The position numbers and the translations under genes are program-made. This document shows positions 1-10,127 of a stretch of 64,000 bases of DNA, piece by piece. The notes beneath the pieces are model-generated. The model was not told where the DNA came from and made no database searches. It saw nothing but the letters and a program-made list of their open reading frames with translations. The stretch spans positions 26,357 through 90,356 of the forward strand of contig NZ_JAJMZJ010000004.1 of assembly GCF_021012875.1 (NCBI RefSeq), given 5' to 3'. Each line of letters opens with the position of its first letter. Position 1 is the first letter of the stretch. This DNA is from Peptoniphilus sp. KCTC 25270 (lineage in GTDB: Bacteria > Bacillota > Clostridia > Tissierellales > Peptoniphilaceae).

Positions 1-117
1 ATCAAAGAATGGGATGAGATGAGAAAGAAACATTATAATGAGGAAATTTCTGATGAGGAATTTGATGATTGGAAATTGTCTTATCCAAAGAAGTCTAGAA
101 ATTTGAAGAGGAAATAA
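1..117 (+). CDS. C-terminal end of an unidentified protein (partial)
   Basis: An open frame enters from the left edge and ends with TAA at 115-117. The 38 visible residues are highly charged and rich in Glu, Asp and Lys, and end in a basic SRNLKRK tail. The stop overlaps the ATG of the next gene (TAATG), so the two are translationally coupled and probably functionally paired. Small regulators such as XRE proteins often sit directly before HExxH (ImmA-like) proteins, but too little of this one is visible to assign a family. Confidence 0.6.
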   Translation: MKEWDEMRKKHYNEEISDEEFDDWKLSYPKKSRNLKRK

Positions 118-1061
118 TGATAGTCGAATTCAACCCTAAACTCTTATTAGGAAATATTACAGTTTCAACAGAACTGAAACAGTATTATGAAAAAAATATT
201 GAAGCAATCGCAACAATTTTTTCAGAATATATAGACATCTCAAATGTTGAAAAAATAGTCGTCCCTAATAATTTTGTTGATGAAGTTCTTGAATACCAAG
301 TGCAAATTGGATATAAAAATCCGTCTGTTACCAATAATGAATTCGGGAAAGCATATGGAAAACTTCTTCTCAATCAGCATTCTGGTAAACACATCGTCTT
401 TCTTGACTCAGAAATTACAACATTCTTAATGAGGGATTCCCTTACTGAAAATATAATCAAAATAGCTGGTGAAGAAAATAGAAAAACAATAGAAGACGGA
501 ACTCAGAAAGCATTAAATTTATTAGCCCACGAGCTGTCACATGCAGAATTTGCTAATAAGGTGAAACAACCAACTTTTAATAATAGCTATCAAAGTCAAC
601 TTGAAAATCTATGTTATCAATTACTTGATGAGTATTATGTCTGTAGAAAATCAAGCTATCTCACTTCAATAAATCTTCTCACCTATGACGAAAATTATAT
701 TTATGATATCGAAGAACGAATTATAGAAGAGAAATGGAAGTACAAAACACACCAAATTAGTTTAAATGACTTTTGTAATTACTTTCATTTACTAACAAGA
801 CAAACTCTAATTAATATGGTCTCGATCGTATCTGTTTTAGATAAAGACTTATCGAATTCTGCCTACTATGAAAATTGTTTGATAGGAATGATTGTTGATA
901 TTTTCAAAACAGAGTTTGATAGAATCTATTACGATATTCATGATGATAAAAAATTTGTAATTCCAAATTCTCTGCTAGAAGCGATAAATTCTTACTATCA
1001 ATCCTTTGGAGTTTATATTTCTGAAGAACCAACAGGCTTATATTATTACACTCCCGACTAA
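117..1061 (+). CDS. HExxH zinc-metalloprotease-like protein (ImmA/IrrE-like, tentative)
   Basis: A 314-residue soluble protein with no signal peptide or clear membrane segment. It has an HELSH motif at residues 138-142 inside a predicted helix (LLAHELSHAEF), the classic zinc-binding and catalytic motif of gluzincin-type peptidases. A Glu in the following LLDEYY segment (about residue 172) is a candidate third ligand. The start overlaps the stop of the upstream gene. The pairing resembles the regulator plus ImmA/IrrE-type protease modules of mobile elements, but the rest of the protein gives no recognisable domain, so substrate and role are unknown. A hairpin terminator follows directly. Confidence 0.6.
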   Translation: MIVEFNPKLLLGNITVSTELKQYYEKNIEAIATIFSEYIDISNVEKIVVPNNFVDEVLEYQVQIGYKNPSVTNNEFGKAYGKLLLNQHSGKHIVFLDSEITTFLMRDSLTENIIKIAGEENRKTIEDGTQKALNLLAHELSHAEFANKVKQPTFNNSYQSQLENLCYQLLDEYYVCRKSSYLTSINLLTYDENYIYDIEERIIEEKWKYKTHQISLNDFCNYFHLLTRQTLINMVSIVSVLDKDLSNSAYYENCLIGMIVDIFKTEFDRIYYDIHDDKKFVIPNSLLEAINSYYQSFGVYISEEPTGLYYYTPD

Positions 1062-1082
1062 TCGTCAGAAAATCTTACCACT

Positions 1083-1120
1083 AAAAAAGACCGTAACATA
1101 AATTGCTACGGTCTCATTTT
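1083..1120 (+). terminator. Rho-independent terminator after the HExxH gene
   Basis: Inverted repeat AGACCGTA (1088-1095) / TACGGTCT (1107-1114) with an 11-base loop, preceded by an A run and followed by CATTTT. It can end transcription from the left; the A run also allows weak function on the minus strand. Confidence 0.7.
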
Positions 1121-1251
1121 AATTCATTTCTAAGCCACTCGGGAACATTCCCAGCATTATTCTTTTAAACTTTTTTACCCAATTTTGTCCCGGTTGCACT
1201 TTTAAAATAGCTAAACCCCTTGATTTTACGCCATTTGTTATTTTCTTGGGC

Positions 1252-2784
1252 CTATTCCCACTCAATGGTTCCTGGTGGTTTGCTTGTAATATCGTATACA
1301 ATGCGGTTAATGTGATCGACTTCGTTTACGATTCTTGTAGCGGTTTTGTCCAATACTTCGTATGGGATGCGGGCCCAGTCCGCGGTCATAAAGTCGGTTG
1401 TGGTTACGCCTCTTAGGGCCAATGTGTAGTCGTAGGTTCTGAAATCTCCCATTACACCAACGGTTCTGTTGTTTGTTAATACGGCGAAATATTGGTTGAT
1501 GTCTCGATCTAGCCCTGCGTTTGCGACTTCTTCTCTAAAGATGGCATCGGCGTCTCGCAAGATGTCAAGTTTTTCTTTGGTTACTTCGCCCATTACGCGG
1601 ATTCCTAATCCTGGTCCTGGGAATGGTTGTCTCCATACGAGTTTTTCGTCCAATCCGATTTCTAAACCTAGTTGACGTACTTCGTCTTTAAATAGATCTC
1701 GCAATGGTTCAATTAAGTCATCAAAGTCTACTACCGATGGCAATCCGCCTACGTTGTGATGGCTTTTGATTACAGCAGCGTCTCCCAATCCACTTTCGAT
1801 TACGTCTGGGTAGATGGTTCCTTGGGCTAGGAAGTTTACGACGCCGATTTTTCTCCCTTCGTCTTCAAATACGCGGATAAATTCTTCCCCGATAATTTTT
1901 CGTTTGTCTTCTGGATCTGTTACGCCTTCTAAACGTTTTAGGAATCTTTCTTCGGCTTTTACATGGATAAAGTGCATGCCGGATCCTTTAAAGGCGTCTT
2001 CTACTTCTTGTCCTTCGTTTTTACGCATTAAACCGTGATCTACGAAGATACAAGTTAGATTTTCTCCAATGGCGTCGCTAATTAATTTGGCGGCTACGGA
2101 AGAATCTACGCCTCCGGATAGGGCAAGCAATACTTTTTTATTTCCTACGGTTTTTTTAATGGTTTCTATGGCTTCTTGAGCATAGTTCGCCATGGTCCAG
2201 TCGCCTTTCGCTCCACAGATATCTTTTACGAAGTTTTCAATCATATCGTGTCCGTTTTCTGTGTGATTTACTTCTGGATGGTATTGCATAGCATAGAATT
2301 TTCGTTCTCTATCTTCCATGGCTGCAATTGGACAAGAATCTGTTGCGGCAATGGTGCGGAATCCTTTTGGTAATTCTTTTACGAAATCTACATGGCTCAT
2401 CCATGTAATTTGTTCTACGGCTAGATCTGTAAATAAAGGAGAACTTGGATCGATGTTGGTTTTGGTTTTTCCAAATTCACGTACGTCGGAGGAGGCTACA
2501 TTTCCTCCTAATTGTTTTGCCATAAGTTGCATTCCATAACACAATCCTAGGATAGGGATATTTAAGGAATATATTTCTTCTGGTAATTCTGGGCTTCCTT
2601 CTTCGTATACACTGTTAGGCCCACCAGTAAAAATTAGTCCGATTGGTTTCAATTTTTTAATCGATTCTAAGGCTTTGGTATAAGGCACAACTTCACAGTA
2701 TACATTTTTTTCGCGCACTCTTCGTGTGATTAGTTGGTTGTATTGACCTCCAAAGTCAATGACAAGTATCATTTCTCTATCCAT
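1252..2784 (-). CDS. guaA: GMP synthase (glutamine-hydrolysing)
   Basis: Converts XMP to GMP using ATP and glutamine, the last step of guanine nucleotide synthesis. The 510-residue protein has the full two-module layout. An N-terminal class I glutamine amidotransferase carries the nucleophile Cys82 in GLCYGMQ and His169/Glu171 in YHPE. It is followed by an ATP-pyrophosphatase domain with the SGGVDS loop at about 223-228 and a dimerisation domain ending in the typical IEWE. Length is normal for the family. The ATG is preceded by AGGAGG (2791-2796). It is monocistronic here; pyrG and glnN lie close by, so three glutamine-linked enzymes are clustered. Confidence 0.97.
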   Translation of the reverse strand: MDREMILVIDFGGQYNQLITRRVREKNVYCEVVPYTKALESIKKLKPIGLIFTGGPNSVYEEGSPELPEEIYSLNIPILGLCYGMQLMAKQLGGNVASSDVREFGKTKTNIDPSSPLFTDLAVEQITWMSHVDFVKELPKGFRTIAATDSCPIAAMEDRERKFYAMQYHPEVNHTENGHDMIENFVKDICGAKGDWTMANYAQEAIETIKKTVGNKKVLLALSGGVDSSVAAKLISDAIGENLTCIFVDHGLMRKNEGQEVEDAFKGSGMHFIHVKAEERFLKRLEGVTDPEDKRKIIGEEFIRVFEDEGRKIGVVNFLAQGTIYPDVIESGLGDAAVIKSHHNVGGLPSVVDFDDLIEPLRDLFKDEVRQLGLEIGLDEKLVWRQPFPGPGLGIRVMGEVTKEKLDILRDADAIFREEVANAGLDRDINQYFAVLTNNRTVGVMGDFRTYDYTLALRGVTTTDFMTADWARIPYEVLDKTATRIVNEVDHINRIVYDITSKPPGTIEWE

Positions 2785-2862
2785 TATCTTCCTCCTTTTC
2801 TTCGGATTTATTATAACACATTTTTCTCGTCTTCGGTATTGGAACGATGTTTCGAAAATTTT

Positions 2863-2911
2863 TTTGAAATATGAAATTTTTATTTCAAAAAGATGAATAT
2901 GGTGGTATAAT
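2863..2911 (+). promoter_or_regulatory. Promoter and possible operator of the XRE-cupin gene
   Basis: TTTCAA (2883-2888), a 17-base spacer and TATAAT (2906-2911) form a good vegetative promoter. A perfect 8-base inverted repeat, TTTGAAAT (2863-2870) / ATTTCAAA (2882-2889), overlaps the -35 box and is a plausible autoregulatory operator. That role is inference. Confidence 0.6.
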
Positions 2912-2950
2912 TTTACTATCTATAATAAATATATTGAAAGGGGTTTTTGT

Positions 2951-3508
2951 ATGTCTTCAAAATTTTCTGGTCATAAGATTCGCATTATGAGAAAGAATAT
3001 GGGAATGAGTATTAAAGATCTGGCTGAAAAGAGCCAATTGAGTACTGGATTGATTAGTCAAATTGAAAGGGATTTGGTATCTCCTTCTGTGAATGCTATG
3101 ACACGCATTGTTGCTACTTTGGAGACTACTATGGGGGAATTTTTTGATGAAGATTATTCCAAACAAAGTCCTGTGGTTATTGAAAAAGATCAGCACAAAG
3201 AAATCCTTTTAACAGAGGTTCAAAGAAAATACATAATCCTCTCTCCTACTGATAACCGTACAGTAGAGATGGTTTTTATGCATATTGATAAAACGGAAGA
3301 TCCAGACAATATGCCTGCTAGTACTCACGAAGGGGAAGAGTGTGGCTATATCCTTTCTGGTCGTTTAACCGTTGAGGTCGAAGGGGAACGTCATGCGTTG
3401 GAAGAGGGAGATAGCATTTATTTCGAATCGACAAAACCACACAAATACATTAATTACGATGATGAAGTTTGTGTTTCTATTTGGGGAATGACTCCTCCTA
3501 GTTATTGA
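2951..3508 (+). CDS. XRE-family transcriptional regulator with C-terminal cupin domain
   Basis: A 185-residue regulator. Residues about 8-62 form an XRE-type helix-turn-helix (IRIMRKNMGMSIKDLAEKS followed by LSTGLISQIERD). Residues about 115-180 form a cupin_2 domain (HEGEECGYILSGRL and EGDSIYFES), the sensor part of PuuR/SutR-type regulators that often control polyamine, amino-acid or sulfur utilisation. The cupin probably binds a small effector, which cannot be deduced. RBS AAAGGGG lies before the ATG. It diverges from guaA, and a palindrome overlapping its own promoter suggests autoregulation. A convergent terminator separates it from the NUDIX gene. Confidence 0.85.
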   Translation: MSSKFSGHKIRIMRKNMGMSIKDLAEKSQLSTGLISQIERDLVSPSVNAMTRIVATLETTMGEFFDEDYSKQSPVVIEKDQHKEILLTEVQRKYIILSPTDNRTVEMVFMHIDKTEDPDNMPASTHEGEECGYILSGRLTVEVEGERHALEEGDSIYFESTKPHKYINYDDEVCVSIWGMTPPSY

Positions 3509-3517
3509 TTTTGAATA

Positions 3518-3550
3518 AAAAAAGACTCAGGAAATCCTGGGTCTTTTTCT
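3518..3550. terminator. Bidirectional terminator between convergent genes
   Basis: GACTCAGG (3524-3531) and CCTGGGTC (3536-3543) form an 8-bp stem with a 4-base loop, A-rich on the left and T-rich on the right. It serves both the XRE-cupin gene (+) and the NUDIX/pyrG/glnN run (-). Confidence 0.85.
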
Positions 3551-3559
3551 TTTGCTTTT

Positions 3560-4053
3560 TTATTTCCAATTGTTGAAGAAATCATGATAATAAGATAATT
3601 TGGTCAATTTTTTCTTAAAAATCCAGTCTTTTAATTCTTCATAGGTTAAAAATCTTGCGGCTTGTACTTCTTCCATATCAATTCTCACTTCGGTAATTTC
3701 TATATCTTTTTCAATTCGATAGATATAGTAATGGCCGGGATGCGTGGTGATGATTTGGTCAAGAATCAACTCGTCTTTTGTTAATTGGATTCCCATTTCT
3801 TCTTTCATTTCTCGAATCATGGCATCCTCTGGTTCTTCACCAGCCAATACAGATCCTATGGCGGTACAAGACCAGTAGTTGGGGTAATTTTTTTTCTTTT
3901 TGGATCTTTGTTGCAACAAATACCGTCCGTCGCTGGTTCGAATCCACCCTTCGACTACGCGATGGAATTTATCTTTTGGAATCCATTTTCCCCTTTGAAT
4001 GGTTTCTCCTGTGGGCTTGTTGTTGCGATCATACAGATCCCATAGTTCTGCCA

Positions 4054-4054
<1 letters not shown>
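3560..4054 (-). CDS. NUDIX hydrolase
   Basis: A 164-residue NUDIX protein. The NUDIX box is perfect: G-x5-E-x7-REMKEEMGI within GSVLAGEEPED onward, giving the Mg2+-binding helix that hydrolyses a nucleoside diphosphate linked to another group. The N-terminal part (WDLYDRNNKPTGE, then a region ending in RWIRT-like strands) resembles the YfcD/isopentenyl-diphosphate-isomerase-like branch, so substrates other than nucleotides are possible. It is last in the glnN-pyrG run and starts directly at the stop of pyrG (shared base 4054), so it is translationally coupled to CTP synthase. The substrate is not predictable. Confidence 0.88.
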
Positions 4055-5661
<1,607 letters not shown>

Positions 5662-7740
5662 CTATTCTAATGCAGTAAAAATATCTTCATAGGTTGGTAA
5701 TGTCCAGTTTTTACGGCTGACCATAAGTTCCAACTCATCGGCAATTTTTCGAATGTTTGTAAAATCTTCTGAAATTTCTTGCATTCTTTTTGCTTTGTCT
5801 TCTAAAGAAAGCTCTAAAGCTTCATTATAATCCATTTTCAACTTTTCGTGGCGATCCATTAATTCTTCCAATAGAATATTTAGATCTTCCATGCGTTTTT
5901 TTACTCCAGCGTTTTGCAATTCTTTTACTACAGGCATTAACTCTTTAATTTCGCTAATTACCGCTGGCTCAACGTCTTTAGAGAGCATTGTCAATAGGGC
6001 GCGAGTTTCCAAACTATGATAATTTACAATGGATTCTAAGGCGATTTCATAAAGAGCATGGGCTTCATTTTTAGAAAAGATTCCATATTCTTCAAAAATT
6101 TCCATGATTTTTTCATCTTTCAAAGTTTCAATGGCTTCTAGATAGGTACGGAAATTCGGCAATCCTCTTTTTTCTGCTTCTTTCACCCAAGCTTCACTAT
6201 AATTGTCTTTGTTATATAAAATGCGGCTATGTTTTACTATAATTTCCTTCATGTATTCTCTTGCTTTTAATTCCAATTGATCGGTGTCTTCAAATGGCGC
6301 TAAGAAATCATACATTTTTTTCAAGCCGTGACCTAAGGCTGTATTAATAATCATATTGGTGTCAGCACAAGAAATACTAGATCCTACCATACGGAATTCA
6401 AATTTATTTCCCGTAAAGGCAAATGGACTGGTTCTATTTCGGTCACTGGTATCTCTTGGTGTATATCCTAGGGAATTGATCTTAATGGCTCCCGCTTTTG
6501 GCTCTTTGTATTTGTATTCTTCAATGGCGATATCTTTAAGGATCGCTTCCATATCGGCCCCTAAATACATGGAGACAATTGCTGGTGGTGCTTCCAATCC
6601 GCCCAAACGATAGTCGTTTGACGGTCCAGAACTTGCCACACGAAGCAAAGGAGCGTATTCATCTATGGCTTCAATCATTGCTGTCATAAACAGTAAGAAC
6701 AACGTATTGTTCGCAGGATCATCTCCTGGATCAAATACGTTCAATCCATAATTTGTAGCCAAAGAATAATTGTTGTGTTTTCCGCTACCGTTGATTCCAG
6801 CAAATGGTTTTTCGTGTAATAAGCATACCAATTGGTGTTTGCGAGCTACGCTTTTTAACAAACTCATAACCAATTGATTGTAATCGATACTAATATTGGC
6901 ATTTTCAAACAATACAACCACTTCGTATTGCCCAGGAGCCACTTCGTTGTGTTCTGTTTTGGCATAAATTCCCAAAGCCCACAATTTTTCGTTTAGATCT
7001 TCATAAAAATCCATAACGCGACGAGGAATGGCACCAAAATAATGGTCTTCCATTTCTTGGCCCTTTGGCGCATTGGCACCAATCAAGGTACGACCACAAG
7101 ATTTCAAATCGCTTCGACGATTGTAAAGAGATTCGTCAATTAAGAAAAATTCTTGTTCCAAACCTACCTTTGGTTTCATTCGATAAGTATATTCCGCTTT
7201 TTCAAATAAATTCACCACTTTAGATCCATATTTGCTTAATAGATTCATGGATTCAATCAATGGGGCTTTTTTATCCAATTTATCTCCGTTATAGGATACA
7301 AAAATCGTTGGAATATATAAAATTCGATCAATAATGAAAGAGTTGGCGGTTGCATCCCAATAGGTATATCCACGCGCTTCGAAAGTGGAGCGCATTCCCC
7401 CAGATGGGAAGGAACTTCCGTCCGATTCTCCTTTTACCAATTCTTTTCCTGAGAAACGATAGATGGCCTCTTGGCGATCGGTACGATCTAAGAAAGCGTC
7501 GTGTTTTTTTGCCGTTAAACCATTTAATGGTTGAAACCAGTGACAATAATGTGTGGCGCCATTTTCTATGGCCCATTCTTTCATAGCATGGGCAATGGCA
7601 TCGGCTGTTTCTTGATCCAAATCTTCTTCATTTCGAATGGCGTTTTTCCATTTCAAATAAATCGGATAAGGCAATCTTTCTCGCATTTTTTGCTTATTAA
7701 ATGACATTTCACCAAAATGTTCATAGCCGTTTTTCTTCAT
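5662..7740 (-). CDS. glnN: Glutamine synthetase type III
   Basis: Forms glutamine from glutamate, ammonia and ATP. At 692 residues it is far longer than GSI (about 450) and fits the GSIII/GlnN class, with the GSIII N-terminal extension, the catalytic core (GLEQEFFLID, NGSGKHNNYS glutamate-binding flap region, SSISCADTNM) and a helical C-terminal extension rich in Glu and Lys. The start is an ATG with GGAGG (7745-7749 region, GGGAGGTTTT on the minus strand). It heads the glnN-pyrG-NUDIX run. The leader upstream holds an inverted repeat (see separate entry) that could be regulatory. Confidence 0.95.
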   Translation of the reverse strand: MKKNGYEHFGEMSFNKQKMRERLPYPIYLKWKNAIRNEEDLDQETADAIAHAMKEWAIENGATHYCHWFQPLNGLTAKKHDAFLDRTDRQEAIYRFSGKELVKGESDGSSFPSGGMRSTFEARGYTYWDATANSFIIDRILYIPTIFVSYNGDKLDKKAPLIESMNLLSKYGSKVVNLFEKAEYTYRMKPKVGLEQEFFLIDESLYNRRSDLKSCGRTLIGANAPKGQEMEDHYFGAIPRRVMDFYEDLNEKLWALGIYAKTEHNEVAPGQYEVVVLFENANISIDYNQLVMSLLKSVARKHQLVCLLHEKPFAGINGSGKHNNYSLATNYGLNVFDPGDDPANNTLFLLFMTAMIEAIDEYAPLLRVASSGPSNDYRLGGLEAPPAIVSMYLGADMEAILKDIAIEEYKYKEPKAGAIKINSLGYTPRDTSDRNRTSPFAFTGNKFEFRMVGSSISCADTNMIINTALGHGLKKMYDFLAPFEDTDQLELKAREYMKEIIVKHSRILYNKDNYSEAWVKEAEKRGLPNFRTYLEAIETLKDEKIMEIFEEYGIFSKNEAHALYEIALESIVNYHSLETRALLTMLSKDVEPAVISEIKELMPVVKELQNAGVKKRMEDLNILLEELMDRHEKLKMDYNEALELSLEDKAKRMQEISEDFTNIRKIADELELMVSRKNWTLPTYEDIFTALE

Positions 7741-7750
7741 AAAACCTCCC

Positions 7751-7850
7751 GTAATACACCTTAAAATGAAAAAATTGGTTCATCTCGAAAGATAACCAAT
7801 ATAAAAAAACGTATTACCCCTGTGGGGTGTTTTCTTTTATTCTATAGAAA
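7751..7850 (-). promoter_or_regulatory. Structured leader upstream of glnN
   Basis: Minus-strand transcript region with the inverted repeat ATTGGTT(ATC)...(GAT)AACCAAT (7774-7780 / 7794-7800, one bulged base). A second outer pair GTATTAC (7810-7816) / GTAATAC (7751-7757) encloses it, and ACCCC/GGGGT lies next to the outer arm. The nested symmetry suggests a structured 5' leader. I could not match it to a known glutamine riboswitch or to the ANTAR double-hairpin (AxxGxx loop) pattern. Confidence 0.4.
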
Positions 7851-7995
7851 TTTTTTTCCTCTGTCAAGATTGGGACATTCCTTTTCCCGCGATTTTTCCT
7901 ATTTTTGTATAGGTTTTTTTCTTTTTGGGTATTTTATATTCAATAAGTAAGCAAAAACAGAAAGACAATAAAAATAGATACAAAGGAGATTTTAT

Positions 7996-8592
7996 ATGGG
8001 TATTTTGAATCAATTGGGACCAGACTTTATCCGCAATAGGGAAAATTTACAACGGGCTGGTGTTAAAGAAAGAAACGACGATAGCCTTTCTAAGGCAGCC
8101 GCTTTGGCCATTCCTGCCATTCTTTTTGGTTTGTATCAAAAATCAAAAGACTCTAAGGAAAAAGAGCGTTTGGAACAAAGAGTAGAACATTACAACCGCG
8201 ACCGTGTATTGGTTGATGATTTGGATCGTGACTTTGGTCAAGCATTGGACCATGCAGATCGTAAAGAAGGACAAGATATTTTAGGAGATTTGTTCGGAAA
8301 CGACAAAAATGATGTGGCTGCTGATATTGCAAACAAAGCCGGCGTTTCTCAAGAAGAGGTAGACGCTGTTTTGGAAAAATTGGCTCCTACCATTACGGCT
8401 ATGTTGGCAAAAGAAAAAGCCAAAGGACGTGATTTGGAAGAAGTTACTCGCCAAGAAATCGAAGATCTAGACCAAGACGATGACTTTAATTTAGCAGATA
8501 TTGCTGGAACCATCTTCAATCGTAGAGGCGCTTCTGGTGGCGCAGATGATTTGTTGGGAACTTTAGGCAATGTCATTGGAAAATTTCTATAA
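7996..8592 (+). CDS. DUF937-like small acidic protein
   Basis: A 198-residue soluble protein starting MGILNQLGPDF, with RBS AAAGGAG at 7983-7989. The middle and C-terminal part, with LGDLFGNDKNDVAADIANKAG, a SQEEVDAVLEKLAPTITAML helix pair and a Gly/Ala-rich tail GGADDLLGTLGN, follows the pattern of DUF937 proteins, a bacterial family of unknown function. A central charged helix (residues about 50-95) is rich in Asp, Arg and Lys. It is monocistronic, flanked by an AT-rich promoter region and by its own terminator. No function can be assigned. Confidence 0.75.
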   Translation: MGILNQLGPDFIRNRENLQRAGVKERNDDSLSKAAALAIPAILFGLYQKSKDSKEKERLEQRVEHYNRDRVLVDDLDRDFGQALDHADRKEGQDILGDLFGNDKNDVAADIANKAGVSQEEVDAVLEKLAPTITAMLAKEKAKGRDLEEVTRQEIEDLDQDDDFNLADIAGTIFNRRGASGGADDLLGTLGNVIGKFL

Positions 8593-8597
8593 AAAAA

Positions 8598-8627
8598 TAA
8601 GAGCCTCTAGGGGCTCTTTTCTTTTTC
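8598..8627 (+). terminator. Terminator of the DUF937-like gene
   Basis: GAGCC (8601-8605) / GGGCTC (8611-8616) hairpin with a short loop followed by TTTTCTTTTT. Confidence 0.8.
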
Positions 8628-8628
8628 A

Positions 8629-8657
8629 AAAAAGGATGGAGAAATTCTCCATCCTTT
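8629..8657 (-). terminator. Terminator of the MATE gene
   Basis: A long perfect stem AAGGATGGAGAA / TTCTCCATCCTT centred at about 8644, followed on the minus strand by a T run (8634-8627). It lies directly after the MATE stop. Confidence 0.8.
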
Positions 8658-8658
8658 T

Positions 8659-10035
8659 CTATTGTTCTACTTTTTCTCTTTCTTCGATGGGTACCAAATG
8701 ATCTACGTGAGTTCGTAGAATTTTCCGTAAGGCAAAGAAAGAAATAGTAATCGCCGTAAATTCAGCAATGGGCAAAGCAAACCATACATTGTTTACATTT
8801 CCTGTACGACTTAATAAATAGGCCGCTGGACAAAGTACAATCAATTGGCGAATCAAAGAAATAATCATACTGGCTACGCCATTTCCTAAGGCTTGCAATA
8901 CAGAGGCCACTACAATAGGGAAGAAAGCCAATAGGAAAGAAATGGAACAAATTCTTAAACATTTTCTTCCTAGTTCTAATAATTCTTGGGATGGCTCAAA
9001 GAATCCTAATAATACGTCGGGAGCGAATTGGAAAAGTAAGAACCCCGCTACCATAAATACAAAGGCGGCTGTTAAGGCTACTTTGATTACTTCATAAATT
9101 CTTTCCTTATGTCCCGATCCATAGTTATAGGCAATAATCGGTACCATTCCGTTGTTCATACCAAATACAGGTAGGAGCACAAAACTTTGGAGTTTGAAAT
9201 AAATTCCGTAAGCTACAACGGCCGTTGAAGAGAACCAACCTAAAATGGTGTTGATGATGAAAATGGTTAAGGAACCGGCGGCAATCATTACCATGGTGGG
9301 AAATCCGATTCCATAGACATTTTTTACAATATTTGCGTTAAAATGGAACCCCTTTTGGAATAAATTGATTTCTTTGTTGCGCTTTAAGTTCAAGAAAATT
9401 CCCATTAAAGCGGCGGTTATTTGTCCACCGACGGTTGCATAGGCCGCACCGGCCACGCCCAATTCTGGGAAAGGTCCTAAACCGAAAATTAAAATCGGAT
9501 CAAAAATAATATTTATAAGCGCCCCAGCAATTTGGGTCAACATGGATTCAAAGGAACGTCCTGTAGATTGCAACAACCGTTCACAACCAATTTGAGCAAA
9601 AATTCCTACGCTAAATAGAGTGATAATATGAGTATATTGTACGCCATATTCATGAATCAGCGGATTGTTCGTTTGTGTAGCAAAAAAAGCATCGGAAAAA
9701 AGTAGACCGATTAAAATAAATAAAAACGTACTGGCTACGGTTAAAATAAAACCGATTTGCCCTATTAAGTTTGCTTTTTCGAATTTTCTCTGTCCTAAGG
9801 AACGAGAAAGAAGAGCGTTCATTCCGACACCGGTACCAATGGCTACGGCGTTCATTAAGGATTGAATGGGAAAGGCCATAGATACAGCCGCCAAAGCTTC
9901 TTCTCCTATTCTGGAAACGAAAATACTATCGACTACGTTGTATAACGATTGAAATAGCATAGACAAGGCAATGGGCCCGGACATATTAAATAATAGTTTT
10001 GGGATGGGAAGATATCCCATTTTATTTTCTTGCAT
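8659..10035 (-). CDS. MATE-family multidrug/metabolite efflux transporter
   Basis: A 458-residue polytopic membrane protein with about 12 hydrophobic segments in two halves. MATE signatures include MSGPIALSMLFQSLYNVVDSI at the N-terminus, VSRIGEEALAAVSMAFP, GTGVGMNALLSRSLGQ and, in the second half, GMNNGMVPIIAYNYGSG. It exports cationic drugs or metabolites with Na+ or H+. The open frame continues to 10314, but ATG at 10035 is preferred: it has AAAGGA 9 bases upstream, starts at the conserved family N-terminus, and avoids overlapping the terminator and the end of the upstream gene. A terminator at 10056-10076 separates it from the ABC operon. Confidence 0.9.
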   Translation of the reverse strand: MQENKMGYLPIPKLLFNMSGPIALSMLFQSLYNVVDSIFVSRIGEEALAAVSMAFPIQSLMNAVAIGTGVGMNALLSRSLGQRKFEKANLIGQIGFILTVASTFLFILIGLLFSDAFFATQTNNPLIHEYGVQYTHIITLFSVGIFAQIGCERLLQSTGRSFESMLTQIAGALINIIFDPILIFGLGPFPELGVAGAAYATVGGQITAALMGIFLNLKRNKEINLFQKGFHFNANIVKNVYGIGFPTMVMIAAGSLTIFIINTILGWFSSTAVVAYGIYFKLQSFVLLPVFGMNNGMVPIIAYNYGSGHKERIYEVIKVALTAAFVFMVAGFLLFQFAPDVLLGFFEPSQELLELGRKCLRICSISFLLAFFPIVVASVLQALGNGVASMIISLIRQLIVLCPAAYLLSRTGNVNNVWFALPIAEFTAITISFFALRKILRTHVDHLVPIEEREKVEQ

Positions 10036-10054
10036 AGTTGTCCTTTCTACATAT

Positions 10055-10077
10055 AAAAAAGGGCCAAAGGCCCTTTC
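10055..10077 (-). terminator. Terminator after the FtsX-type permease gene
   Basis: AAAGGGCC / GGCCCTTT hairpin (10058-10076, 3-base loop) followed by a T run on the minus strand. Confidence 0.85.
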
Positions 10078-10127
10078 CATACATTCTAACTTTATATATT
10101 TTACATCATTTTCTTTATTTTTGCAAA

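Noticed and set aside
7751..7850. ANTAR target or known glutamine riboswitch in the glnN leader
   Set aside because: The hairpin loop does not fit the AxxGxx hexaloop and the known glutamine aptamer motifs are missing.
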